57,124 nucleotides of DNA from Terriglobia bacterium. Its GTDB lineage: Bacteria > Acidobacteriota > Terriglobia > UBA7540. Below are positions 50,563 to 57,124 of the stretch, piece after piece; positions within the stretch are counted from its first letter, which is position 1, and each line of letters begins with the position of its first letter. A program made the translations under genes and the position numbers. Location of the stretch: assembly GCA_020073545.1 (NCBI GenBank), contig JAIQEZ010000012.1:1-57124 (forward strand), in the 5' to 3' direction. The notes beneath the pieces are model-generated. The model worked only from the letters and a program-made list of their open reading frames with translations, was not told the DNA's origin and made no database searches.

Positions 50563-50727
50563 TTAGAAGAGGCAGGTGCTGGGGAGGGCGAGGATGTTCT
50601 CGCTTACCAGGAAAACCTCCGCGCTGCCATAAAGCATGACACCGAACGGGGCCGTATCGGGTTCGCTGTCGCTACGGCTCGCGGGTTCGCCTCCCAGGGC
50701 TTCGCCGGTCGGATTACTCCGACCCAT
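50563..50727 (-). other. Possible 54-codon open frame or dispersed repeat
   Basis: An ATG frame gives MGRSNPTGEALGGEP, an acidic middle and a hydrophobic C-terminal half (FGVMLYGSAEVFLVSENILAL). The ribosome site is weak. The first half (SRSDSEPDTAP) resembles translations of intergenic repeats I have seen in other GC-rich genomes, so this may be a repeat and not a gene. Confidence 0.3.
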
Positions 50728-50843
50728 GCCTGGTCGGCTACCTGTCGAATGCGCAATTTCAGGGTAAGCTCCTTTCAGCTTACAAGATCAGCCAGGCTTC
50801 TCCTGGCGCACCAGATCCGCGCTACGCTTGCTCGACATGACAT

Positions 50844-50959
50844 ACAGCGCCGACGAGGGGTCAGTTGTCGGACACGGAGCAGCAGTCCGGGCCGGAGTTC
50901 CCAACTTCCGGATCGGCGAGCATCCGGGAGTTGATCGGTTCGGTCAACACTACGGCGTT
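50844..50959 (+). repeat. 116-bp dispersed sequence, copy B
   Basis: Second copy of the element at 45613-45728, same length and orientation, about 94 percent identical by eye. Homology ends sharply at ACGGCGTT on the right in both. Flanking bases differ. Confidence 0.85.
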
Positions 50960-50968
50960 ACACAGGGT

Positions 50969-51358
50969 CTATGCGCCGTGATCCAGGCACAACCGCCAAG
51001 GTGACGGGGCGGACAACATCATGCGGGTCCAGCGGCTGCGAGCGGACGCGACTCCGGAGACTTTTGATCCCGCTTGCCGAAGAGCTGAGAGCATGGAGTG
51101 GTCACCGAGGCGGTTCTGTGAACGGGGAGGACCGAGGGCGAAGCGAATGACTCGCTTCGCCCCTTGAGCGCCAATATCACAGTGAGGTTTCGAGGCCAGA
51201 CTGGCCGACCTAGTGGAGAGGCTACATTCGAGACAAAGCTGCAGCACTGAAGCCAAGACGCTGAGGCAGGCGAAAGTTGCGAGAAGCCAGACCAGCAGCG
51301 TGAGGCAGGTCTGATGGAAATCGAGCACGAATTGTGCATCCATCCATGCCGTCTTCAT
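50969..51358 (-). CDS. Possible small membrane protein, doubtful
   Basis: This is a 129-codon frame. Residues about 12-45 (FHQTCLTLLVWLLATFACLSVLASV) form a convincing hydrophobic helix, but the second half is Arg/Ser-rich without any known pattern and looks like read-through of non-coding DNA. The start at 51358 has only GAGG at a long distance. It follows the PD40 gene on the minus strand after about 120 bases. No family recognised. Confidence 0.3.
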   Translation of the reverse strand: MKTAWMDAQFVLDFHQTCLTLLVWLLATFACLSVLASVLQLCLECSLSTRSASLASKPHCDIGAQGAKRVIRFALGPPRSQNRLGDHSMLSALRQAGSKVSGVASARSRWTRMMLSAPSPWRLCLDHGA

Positions 51359-51478
51359 GGCCTTCGGCCTCTAACCCAAGCTGCGAGTATTCTTCTGACT
51401 CGTGCGCGTGGTCTCGCACCAAGTATGTTGGGGAAGGGAGCGAGGAAAGTTGTTCCCATCCCCTCCCCAACACGATCT

Positions 51479-53617
51479 TCATTTCGAGCTTCCCGCCGGC
51501 GGCAGGAAGTTTTCCATTACCCAGACTGCCGGAGACTTGAGGGTGAAACCGGGCGAGGAAAGCGCAAGATGTTCCCCGTCTGGATGAACGCTCAGGTTCT
51601 CGAAGTTGGGCATCACCAAGTTGAGTTCTTGAGGTTCTCCACCGTCCGCGGCAATCCGCCACAAGGCGAATCCCGGATTATCTTTCGCGGGGTTCACCCT
51701 TGGAAAGAGTATGTACTTCCCGTCGGCGGTCCATTCGATCCAACCGAAGAAGCTCCTATTTTCCTCGAATCTCAGCAGCTCCTTGGGCTCGCCGCCACTT
51801 ACAGGCATGACTTGCAGGATTTTCTTTTTGTCCATGTTGATGAACGCCAACCACCGACCGTCAGGAGATAGGGAGATGCTGAGGCTGCCAGATTCGGGGT
51901 CACCTGCGTAGAGTTGCTTTTCTTCACCGGTCGTGAGGTCCCGGCTGAGGATTCGGAACGGATCCTTCGGTTTATCTCGCCGCTCATAGATGAAAATATT
52001 TTCATCAGGGGAGACTTCGTGAGCTTGGAGCCAGGCGGGAGATTCGGTTCGCACAATAGGGGTAAACTCACCTGTTTGAGCGTTGAGCCTGTAGATTCCC
52101 ATTCCTGGATAGTCCCAGGTGGCAAGGTAAACGAACTGGCCATCCGGCGACCAGCGAGGGCCGGCAAGCCGCTTGAATTTAGTCGAGAATTCCCGTTCCT
52201 TGCCGGTCTCAAGCGAGCGAATACAAACGATATTGGGATGGACGGCAGCCTGGAACGCGCGACTCCGCGTCGTAAGATAGGCTAGATACTTGCCGTCTGG
52301 GGAATACTCCGGCCAGGAATTCGCACCCTCAAAACGCATAATCGCCTTCTCGGGTGGGGCAAGGATTTTGCCGCTCTCGCGGCCCATTTTGGCGACATAG
52401 ACGTCAAGCATCCACTGCCCTTGCGCGTAGTAGAAAGACCCGTTCTGAGTGAATCCCAAGGGTACAATCTCTTCTACGCCTCTCCGGATGAGCTGAGGCA
52501 CGCCTTGAGCTTTCCCCGCCGAGACGGGGAGAAACCACAAATCCAGAGACCCAGTCCGGTCGCTGGCAAAGAGAATTCCCTCGCCGTCAGGCGGCCAGCC
52601 GAGCAGACGATCATCGGCCGGGTGCTTAACCAAGGGGACTTCATTACTGCCATCGGCCGAGATCAGGAAGATGTCGTGCTCCGCAGCGTTCTCTTCCTGC
52701 GGCTGGTCGTAGGCGATGTAGTGCTTATCGCGCGAAAAGCGCATGACTTGAGGCAGGCGCCCGCTCCGTTCGAAGGTCTTAACAACCTTGGTCGCACCGT
52801 CCATCGCTGACACCAGCACAATCTGGCGTGTGCCGTCTTTCTTTTCGAGAAATATGAGGATTTGCTTGCCGTCCGGCGACCAATCGTACGTTTGCATCCA
52901 CTCATCGTTCTTATTGTCGATGAGGGTCCGGGGCGTTCCCCCTTCCCGTGCGATGACGTGCAGGTCTGTACAGCACTTGCCGTCGTACCAGTCGTAAGCG
53001 ATCTGCTTCCCGTCGGGAGACCATCTGGAGAACATGGCGAACTCCTCGGACTTCTCCCAGGGCCCTTTGTTGGTCAGACGGCGGTTCGTCCCAGTTTCCA
53101 AATCGCGTATGGCCAGGTCTCCAGTTTCCCAGTCCGTGAAGGAGAGAAATCTGCCGTCCGGAGAGGGTGCTCCCTCGATATTACCCATGTCTGGGGTAGT
53201 CCAGACTTGCCGGGTCGCAAACGCCATTTCTTTGCTGGCGCTGGCGGGCTTGCGCAGCGCGGCGAGCCGCGCGCGGGCCTCAGCCGCTACCTCGTTCTGA
53301 TCCGCGTAGTCGCGCACCAGCCGCTCGTAAGCCTTCCGGGCTTCGTCTTTGCCCAACTTCTCGTCGCATTTGCCGATTTGGAGCAGGGCTTTGGCGGCGA
53401 CAGGGCGGTTGTTGCTGTACGACGCCACAATCTTCTTGTAGATGTCAATTGCCTGCTCCAACTCCCCGCTCACCAATTCCTTGTTCATGGCGGACTGGAA
53501 GAGCAGTTCAGCCTGATCGTTGTTCTGGGGCATCGCCAACTGTCCTGTAAGCAGACCCACAACGAGCAGCGCGCCGAGGATCACGCCGGCTTGCCGAAGG
53601 TTGATTGGGATTCTCAT
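51479..53617 (-). CDS. Exported TPR plus PD40 (TolB-like) beta-propeller protein
   Basis: The 712-residue protein has an N-terminal export segment (about 9-30: QAGVILGALLVVGLLTGQLA). Residues about 35-120 form tetratricopeptide-like helices (AELLFQSAMNKELVSGELEQAI; AAKALLQIGKCDEKLG). Then repeated PD40 units follow with the hallmark SPDGRFLSF, WSPDGKQIAYD, SPDGKQILIF, YSPDGKYLAYL, WSPDGQFVYLA and SPDGRWLAFIN, making one or two propellers. The last residues (LKSPAVWVMENFLP) recur in relatives. Such TPR/PD40 proteins are frequent in Acidobacteriota and are thought to bind peptides or proteins in the envelope; no peptidase domain is seen. ATG at 53617 follows GGAGGTGGG. Confidence 0.82.
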   Translation of the reverse strand: MRIPINLRQAGVILGALLVVGLLTGQLAMPQNNDQAELLFQSAMNKELVSGELEQAIDIYKKIVASYSNNRPVAAKALLQIGKCDEKLGKDEARKAYERLVRDYADQNEVAAEARARLAALRKPASASKEMAFATRQVWTTPDMGNIEGAPSPDGRFLSFTDWETGDLAIRDLETGTNRRLTNKGPWEKSEEFAMFSRWSPDGKQIAYDWYDGKCCTDLHVIAREGGTPRTLIDNKNDEWMQTYDWSPDGKQILIFLEKKDGTRQIVLVSAMDGATKVVKTFERSGRLPQVMRFSRDKHYIAYDQPQEENAAEHDIFLISADGSNEVPLVKHPADDRLLGWPPDGEGILFASDRTGSLDLWFLPVSAGKAQGVPQLIRRGVEEIVPLGFTQNGSFYYAQGQWMLDVYVAKMGRESGKILAPPEKAIMRFEGANSWPEYSPDGKYLAYLTTRSRAFQAAVHPNIVCIRSLETGKEREFSTKFKRLAGPRWSPDGQFVYLATWDYPGMGIYRLNAQTGEFTPIVRTESPAWLQAHEVSPDENIFIYERRDKPKDPFRILSRDLTTGEEKQLYAGDPESGSLSISLSPDGRWLAFINMDKKKILQVMPVSGGEPKELLRFEENRSFFGWIEWTADGKYILFPRVNPAKDNPGFALWRIAADGGEPQELNLVMPNFENLSVHPDGEHLALSSPGFTLKSPAVWVMENFLPPAGSSK

Positions 53618-53730
53618 TGCACCCACCTCCATTCAATCTGCCAGCAAGCTAGCTGGCGCGTGTGAGGCGGTCATGGAGGAATTGTCAAGATTCGGAGAAG
53701 TTTGCCTCTCCTCGTCCTGACGGGGGCCGA

Positions 53731-54405
53731 TCAGCCGTCAAAGCGATAGCCGATCCCGCGCACGCTGACCACGTAACAAGGCGTCGAAGGCTCGGGCTCA
53801 ATCTTCTTGCGCAGGTTAGTGATGTGGGTGTCGATGACGCGGTCGGTGACCGCGATTTCCCGGCCCCAGACATCATCCAGCAATTGGTCGCGAGTCAGGA
53901 CGCGGCCGCGGTGGCGAATCAAGGCTGCAAGCAGCTTGAACTCCAGTGGCGTCAACTCCTGCGGCCGGCCGGAGCGGCGCAGTTCGCAGCGGCTGAAATC
54001 CAGCTCGTTTTCTCCGAATCGATACAACTCGGGGGCATCGCCCGCCGCCCGGCGCAGCAGCGCCTTTACGCGCGCGCGGAGTTCGCGCGGGCTGAACGGC
54101 TTGGTGACGTAATCATCAGCGCCGAGGTCCAGGCCCGCCACCTTGTCGGACTCTTGGGTCTTGGCGGTGAGCATGACGATGGGGGTGCGGAGGCCGGCGC
54201 GGCGGATGTCGCGACAAACCTCGAAACCGTCCCTGCGAGGCAGCATGATGTCGAGAATGATCAGGTCGAATGGCTGCTCCCGCGCACGACGGCTGGCCGT
54301 TTCTCCATCGCGGGCCACTTCCACTTCGTACCCTTCAAGCTTCAGGTCGTCCTCGAGCCCGAGAGCGAGGTTGGGCTCGTCTTCCACCACCAGAATGCGC
54401 GGCAT
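53731..54405 (-). CDS. OmpR/PhoB-family response regulator
   Basis: The 224-residue protein has a receiver domain with the acid pocket VVEDE (7-10), phosphoacceptor D52 in LIILDIMLPRRDGFE, T in MLTAKT and K in YVTKPFSP. A winged-helix DNA-binding domain follows (ELTPLEFKLLAAL ... VIDTHITNLRKKIE ... VRGIGYRFDG). ATG at 54405 is chosen for AAGGAG five bases before it; GTG at 54411 would overlap the kinase stop. It lies two bases after the kinase gene, its cognate partner. Targets are unknown; the PD40 gene downstream, on the same strand, is a possible one. Confidence 0.93.
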   Translation of the reverse strand: MPRILVVEDEPNLALGLEDDLKLEGYEVEVARDGETASRRAREQPFDLIILDIMLPRRDGFEVCRDIRRAGLRTPIVMLTAKTQESDKVAGLDLGADDYVTKPFSPRELRARVKALLRRAAGDAPELYRFGENELDFSRCELRRSGRPQELTPLEFKLLAALIRHRGRVLTRDQLLDDVWGREIAVTDRVIDTHITNLRKKIEPEPSTPCYVVSVRGIGYRFDG

Positions 54406-54407
54406 CT

Positions 54408-56414
54408 TCACTCCTTCGCCACGGGTAGCACGATCGTGAAAGTGCTCCCCACGCCCGGCAAGCTTTCAACTCGAATTTCTCCGCCGTGGGCGGCAACAAT
54501 ATGCTGCACAATGGCGAGCCCGAGTCCCGTGCCCTTCACGCCCGCTTCATCGGCACTGGCCACGCGGACGAATTTCTTAAAGATGTGCGACTGCTCATCG
54601 GGACTGATGCCAAGACCCTGGTCGCGCACGCGAATTGCCACGCGGTTGTCGAGTTGGGTTGCTTCAACCCAGACCGTCTTGCACGCTGGGGAGTAGTTGG
54701 CTGCATTGTCGAGCAAGTTCCAGAGGGCCCGGCTCAGGGCCTCACGGTCGGCGCGAATGGGCGGCAGCGAGCCATCCGCCTGGACTTGAAGGGTGTAGCC
54801 GCGTTCCGCGACTTCCTGGGCAAATTCCCGCCCCACGTCTTGGACCAGTGCGACGGGATCAAGCGTCTCGAACCTGTACTCGCGCGCCCCCGCCTCCATC
54901 CGGCCGAAGTCCAAGAGCCCTTCGACCAGGCGGTGCAGGCGCTCGCTCTCACGGCGCAGCGCCTCGTAATATTGCCGCCGCCGGTCGTCGCTCGAGACGC
55001 GACCATCGGCCAGCAATTCGCTGAGTTGCCTCAGGGAGGCCAGCGGCGAGCGGAACTCGTGCGAGACCGCCGAGACGAAGTCCGATTGCAGGCGCGCGAC
55101 TTCCAGTTTGCGCGTCACCGCGCGGGAGACAAAGTAGCTGCCCACCACTACCAGGACGGCGACCAGAGCCAGACCCAGCACCATCAAGCGCCGGCGGCCG
55201 GCGAGCTGTGCACTCGCGGCGCCGGGGTCGGCCGTGATGACGTGCACGGTCCACGGTAATTGCGTGTCGGCAGGAGTGAGCAGAGCTTGCTGGGATGTGG
55301 CCCCCTCAAGGTTGCCCACAACCGTGTGCCCCTCGGAGTCGCTCAGCGCCACGCGAATTCCCTGGCGGTCAATGATGGGCTGCACGGCTGGCAGCCAGGT
55401 CTCCTCTAGGTGCCTCCCTCCGGCGACCAGACCCACCATCCGCCGCGGCGTGCTCTGCCACATCAGCAAAACAGGTCGGTCGTTAAGCCAAACGCTGGAG
55501 CGCCCGGTGGAATGCTCTTCGCCCTCCGCGACGCGTTGCCATCTTTCCCATAGCAACTCCGCGCCCGCTGCCAGCGCGGCACTGTCCTGTTCTTTGGTCT
55601 GCAACTCCGGGCCGGGGGCGTACCAGCGGCGAGTTTCCTGCGCGTAGTAACGGTAGGCGCTGCGCGTTAAGCGCCATCGACCGCCGTCGAGAGCGGCATT
55701 AAGCCTGCCGGCTTCGTCTTGGAGTTCATCGTGACGACCCAGTACGTCCAGCAAGATGCAGCGCGAGTGGCGCGCCAGGAGCTCTGCGGGCAACCCTCCC
55801 ACGGAAGTGGGGCCTGATTCAATAAGTTCGGCATAGACCGCCAGCGCTGCCTCGGATTGGCCGCCCTTGCGTAAATTGCGCGCCAGGCGGAGGAAGGCGC
55901 CCGCGCGGATCGACGGATCCTTCGCCATCGCCAGCTTGCGGAAGGTGGCGGCAGCCTCGGCGTAATCCTTTTGCTGGAATTCAAGAGCTTCACCCGCCGC
56001 GAATGCTCCCGGCGACGGTTCTGCGGGGGCGGGCAAGGCGGGGTAGTAAGGCAACCGCTCTGCGGGGAAGCATTGGAAGCCGCGCTGGCTGACGACCACG
56101 ATGGCGGCGTTTGATCCCAGCGCTTCGGCTTGGCCTCGCGCCTGGGTGGCCAACGCGGCGTCTGACAAGGCGAGCAGATCAGTTAACCGTTCCCGCGCAT
56201 TGGAAAGCTCGCGAAGCAGCCGGGCTCCAATCACGTCGGCCGCGTGGTTCAAACGCTGCTGAATCTGCTGGCGCTCGAGTTGACGGTCCTGCTCAAAGAG
56301 TCGGTTGCTGAGCCAAGCCAGCGCCACGGCAAGCACAAGCGTGATGCCCAGAAACAAGCCTAGCAGGTGGCGTGGCGGTTGAAACCACTTTCTCAGCCAC
56401 ATTGGTCCGCTCAT
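54408..56414 (-). CDS. Sensor histidine kinase with large TPR-like periplasmic sensor
   Basis: The 668-residue protein has two membrane helices (about 17-36 and 410-430) around an unusually large extracytoplasmic region of about 370 residues. Within this region AGEALEFQQKDYAEAAATFRKLA and LRLARNLRKGGQSEAALAVYAEL read as tetratricopeptide-like helix pairs (about 139-200). The kinase part has the phospho-accepting H452 in SHEFRSPLASLRQL, the N box WNLLDNAANYSP, and the G boxes RDQGLGISPDE and GVKGTGLGLAIVQH. It is the first gene of the two-component operon. No HAMP domain is obvious between helix 2 and the dimerisation helix. The signal is unknown; the TPR-like part suggests a protein or peptide ligand. 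Confidence 0.92.
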   Translation of the reverse strand: MSGPMWLRKWFQPPRHLLGLFLGITLVLAVALAWLSNRLFEQDRQLERQQIQQRLNHAADVIGARLLRELSNARERLTDLLALSDAALATQARGQAEALGSNAAIVVVSQRGFQCFPAERLPYYPALPAPAEPSPGAFAAGEALEFQQKDYAEAAATFRKLAMAKDPSIRAGAFLRLARNLRKGGQSEAALAVYAELIESGPTSVGGLPAELLARHSRCILLDVLGRHDELQDEAGRLNAALDGGRWRLTRSAYRYYAQETRRWYAPGPELQTKEQDSAALAAGAELLWERWQRVAEGEEHSTGRSSVWLNDRPVLLMWQSTPRRMVGLVAGGRHLEETWLPAVQPIIDRQGIRVALSDSEGHTVVGNLEGATSQQALLTPADTQLPWTVHVITADPGAASAQLAGRRRLMVLGLALVAVLVVVGSYFVSRAVTRKLEVARLQSDFVSAVSHEFRSPLASLRQLSELLADGRVSSDDRRRQYYEALRRESERLHRLVEGLLDFGRMEAGAREYRFETLDPVALVQDVGREFAQEVAERGYTLQVQADGSLPPIRADREALSRALWNLLDNAANYSPACKTVWVEATQLDNRVAIRVRDQGLGISPDEQSHIFKKFVRVASADEAGVKGTGLGLAIVQHIVAAHGGEIRVESLPGVGSTFTIVLPVAKE

Positions 56415-56417
56415 TCG

Positions 56418-56437
56418 CTGACGTCAGTTGCATTATA
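56418..56437 (-). promoter_or_regulatory. -10 element and palindrome before the kinase gene
   Basis: On the minus strand TATAAT (56437-56432) lies 17 bases before the ATG, giving a leader of about ten bases without ribosome site. The perfect palindrome CTGACGTCAG (56418-56427) covers the expected transcription start. It is a candidate operator for autoregulation or a nearly leaderless start. Confidence 0.45.
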
Positions 56438-56854
56438 ACTCCCAGCGTCAGGGCGGAATTGAGATTCGGTCAAGAATGTGTCAGGGGGCTAACCACCGTG
56501 GGGAATTCTCGTCGCTTTGAGCCCGCCCAAGTTCGCGGATCGGATCAGGCCCCCCCCGTGGCTCCGAGAGGACGGGGCTCGGAGACTCTTGCTCCCCTCC
56601 AGTCCTTCAATCGCAAGAGATGGGTTCACCGCGCGGTTACTCACTTCTTACGTGCGCCCGCGATGCGATTCCGTTCCCACCATACGCGGTCGCGGAATCG
56701 ACTGGTTCCTTGACCCAAGGGAGAATAGCCCTTCCGACTACCTCTGCCAGATTGCTGCTGTGAAACAAGCTCCCCGGAAAATAGGACGACTGCGCTTTGA
56801 AAGCGGACCAGACTCCTACCGGCCTGGCATCAGTAACGAGTAGTCGCCTCATGC
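56438..56854. other. Intergenic stretch between the kinase promoter and the IS1595 end
   Basis: About 410 bases in which only short, mixed-composition open frames are found. The right part (about 56770-56854) probably contains the end of the IS1595 element, but its terminal repeat cannot be fixed without the other end. Confidence 0.35.
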
Positions 56855-57124
56855 TTATCCGGTTGTTTCAGCAAGCCCCAATATGTTGGGGTCAGTCTTG
56901 GCCGGGCGGCTTGGAACGGTCCGCCTGGTTCGCATCTCCTTATAGGTCGTGGACTTGTGCTTGGTCCCGAGTCCCAGCAGGGTTTGGAACGCCGCCATAG
57001 GTTGCTTGCGCCGATTATGGCGAAAGACGAATTCATCAAGATAAGCCTGGAGCTGATGGCGGCCCACGCCGTGATGGGTTCCGAGCAGCCATTGCTTCAG
57101 GTTGCCGATGGCGCGGTCCGCCAA
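56855..57124 (-). CDS. IS1595-family transposase, C-terminal part, cut by window edge
   Basis: The frame enters from the right edge. It reads ADRAIGNLKQWLLGTHHGVG, then HQLQAYLDEFVFRHNRRK, the conserved end of the ISXO2-like DDE domain of IS1595 transposases; the His/Glu-containing LDEFVFRFNRR pattern is characteristic. The first Asp residues of the catalytic centre lie outside. The C-terminal 40 residues (KHKSTTYKEMRTRRTVPSRP) are polar and less typical. A zinc-ribbon N-terminus would be expected beyond the window. Confidence 0.82.
   Translation of the reverse strand: MADRAIGNLKQWLLGTHHGVGRHQLQAYLDEFVFRHNRRKQPMAAFQTLLGLGTKHKSTTYKEMRTRRTVPSRPAKTDPNILGLAETTG

Overview
The window is 57 kb of GC-rich bacterial chromosome. 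It carries housekeeping genes (citrate synthase, PNPase, ribosomal protein S15, GTP cyclohydrolase I) and envelope genes of a Gram-negative, diderm cell (a BamA/TamA-family barrel, a SurA-like chaperone, TamB). Many exported proteins of unassigned role are also present (DUF2911, VOC, PD40 propeller, BON). This mix, together with the many short GC-rich hairpin repeats between genes, resembles an Acidobacteriota genome. That placement is inferred from gene content and is not proven. Both ends lie in transposase genes (IS3 end at left, IS1595 end at right), so the window probably stops at repeats that broke an assembly.

Layout, left to right. 0-0.6 kb: IS3 right end abutting a broken IS256-type transposase. 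0.6-5.1 kb: an iron-sulfur flavoprotein, a secreted small protein, and a cobalt/nickel ECF transporter (cbiM-cbiQ-cbiO) behind a long leader with competing hairpins. 5.3-14.4 kb: DksA-like regulator, citrate synthase, exported FGE-like protein, alpha/beta hydrolase, OsmC, methyltransferase behind a fully consensus promoter, cupin under a palindromic operator, and a GH127 arabinofuranosidase. 14.7-22.8 kb, mostly minus strand: PPK2, pnp, rpsO, an SDR, then a four-gene operon with overlapping start and stop codons (GT2 glycosyltransferase, two PTPS/QueD paralogues, FolE), and a divergent thioredoxin-like gene. 23-28.6 kb: copper-type P-ATPase plus a small partner, ACT-domain protein, LarA-like (DUF2088) protein and an orphan YgiT/MqsA-type antitoxin. 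29-35.7 kb: exported or metabolic genes (double VOC protein, esterase, thioredoxin-like, DUF2911, PIG-L deacetylase, PLP decarboxylase). 35.9-43.6 kb: a three-gene outer-membrane assembly module (TamA/BamA-like, SurA-like, TamB). 43.7-51.4 kb: a more accessory, repeat-rich region with a B-box-like membrane protein, a triple-BON protein, a nucleotide-sugar dehydrogenase, a transposase scar and two direct copies of an unexplained 116-bp sequence. 51.5-56.4 kb, minus strand: two-component system and a TPR/PD40 exported protein.

The most interesting signals are: (1) the cbiM leader with mutually exclusive pairings, a candidate metal- or cofactor-responsive RNA; (2) the fully overlapping glycosyltransferase/pterin operon; (3) the TamA-SurA-TamB module, whose middle gene has no ATG, GTG or TTG start; (4) the paired 116-bp repeats and hairpin clusters around 45-51 kb. 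No CRISPR array, tRNA or rRNA was recognised.
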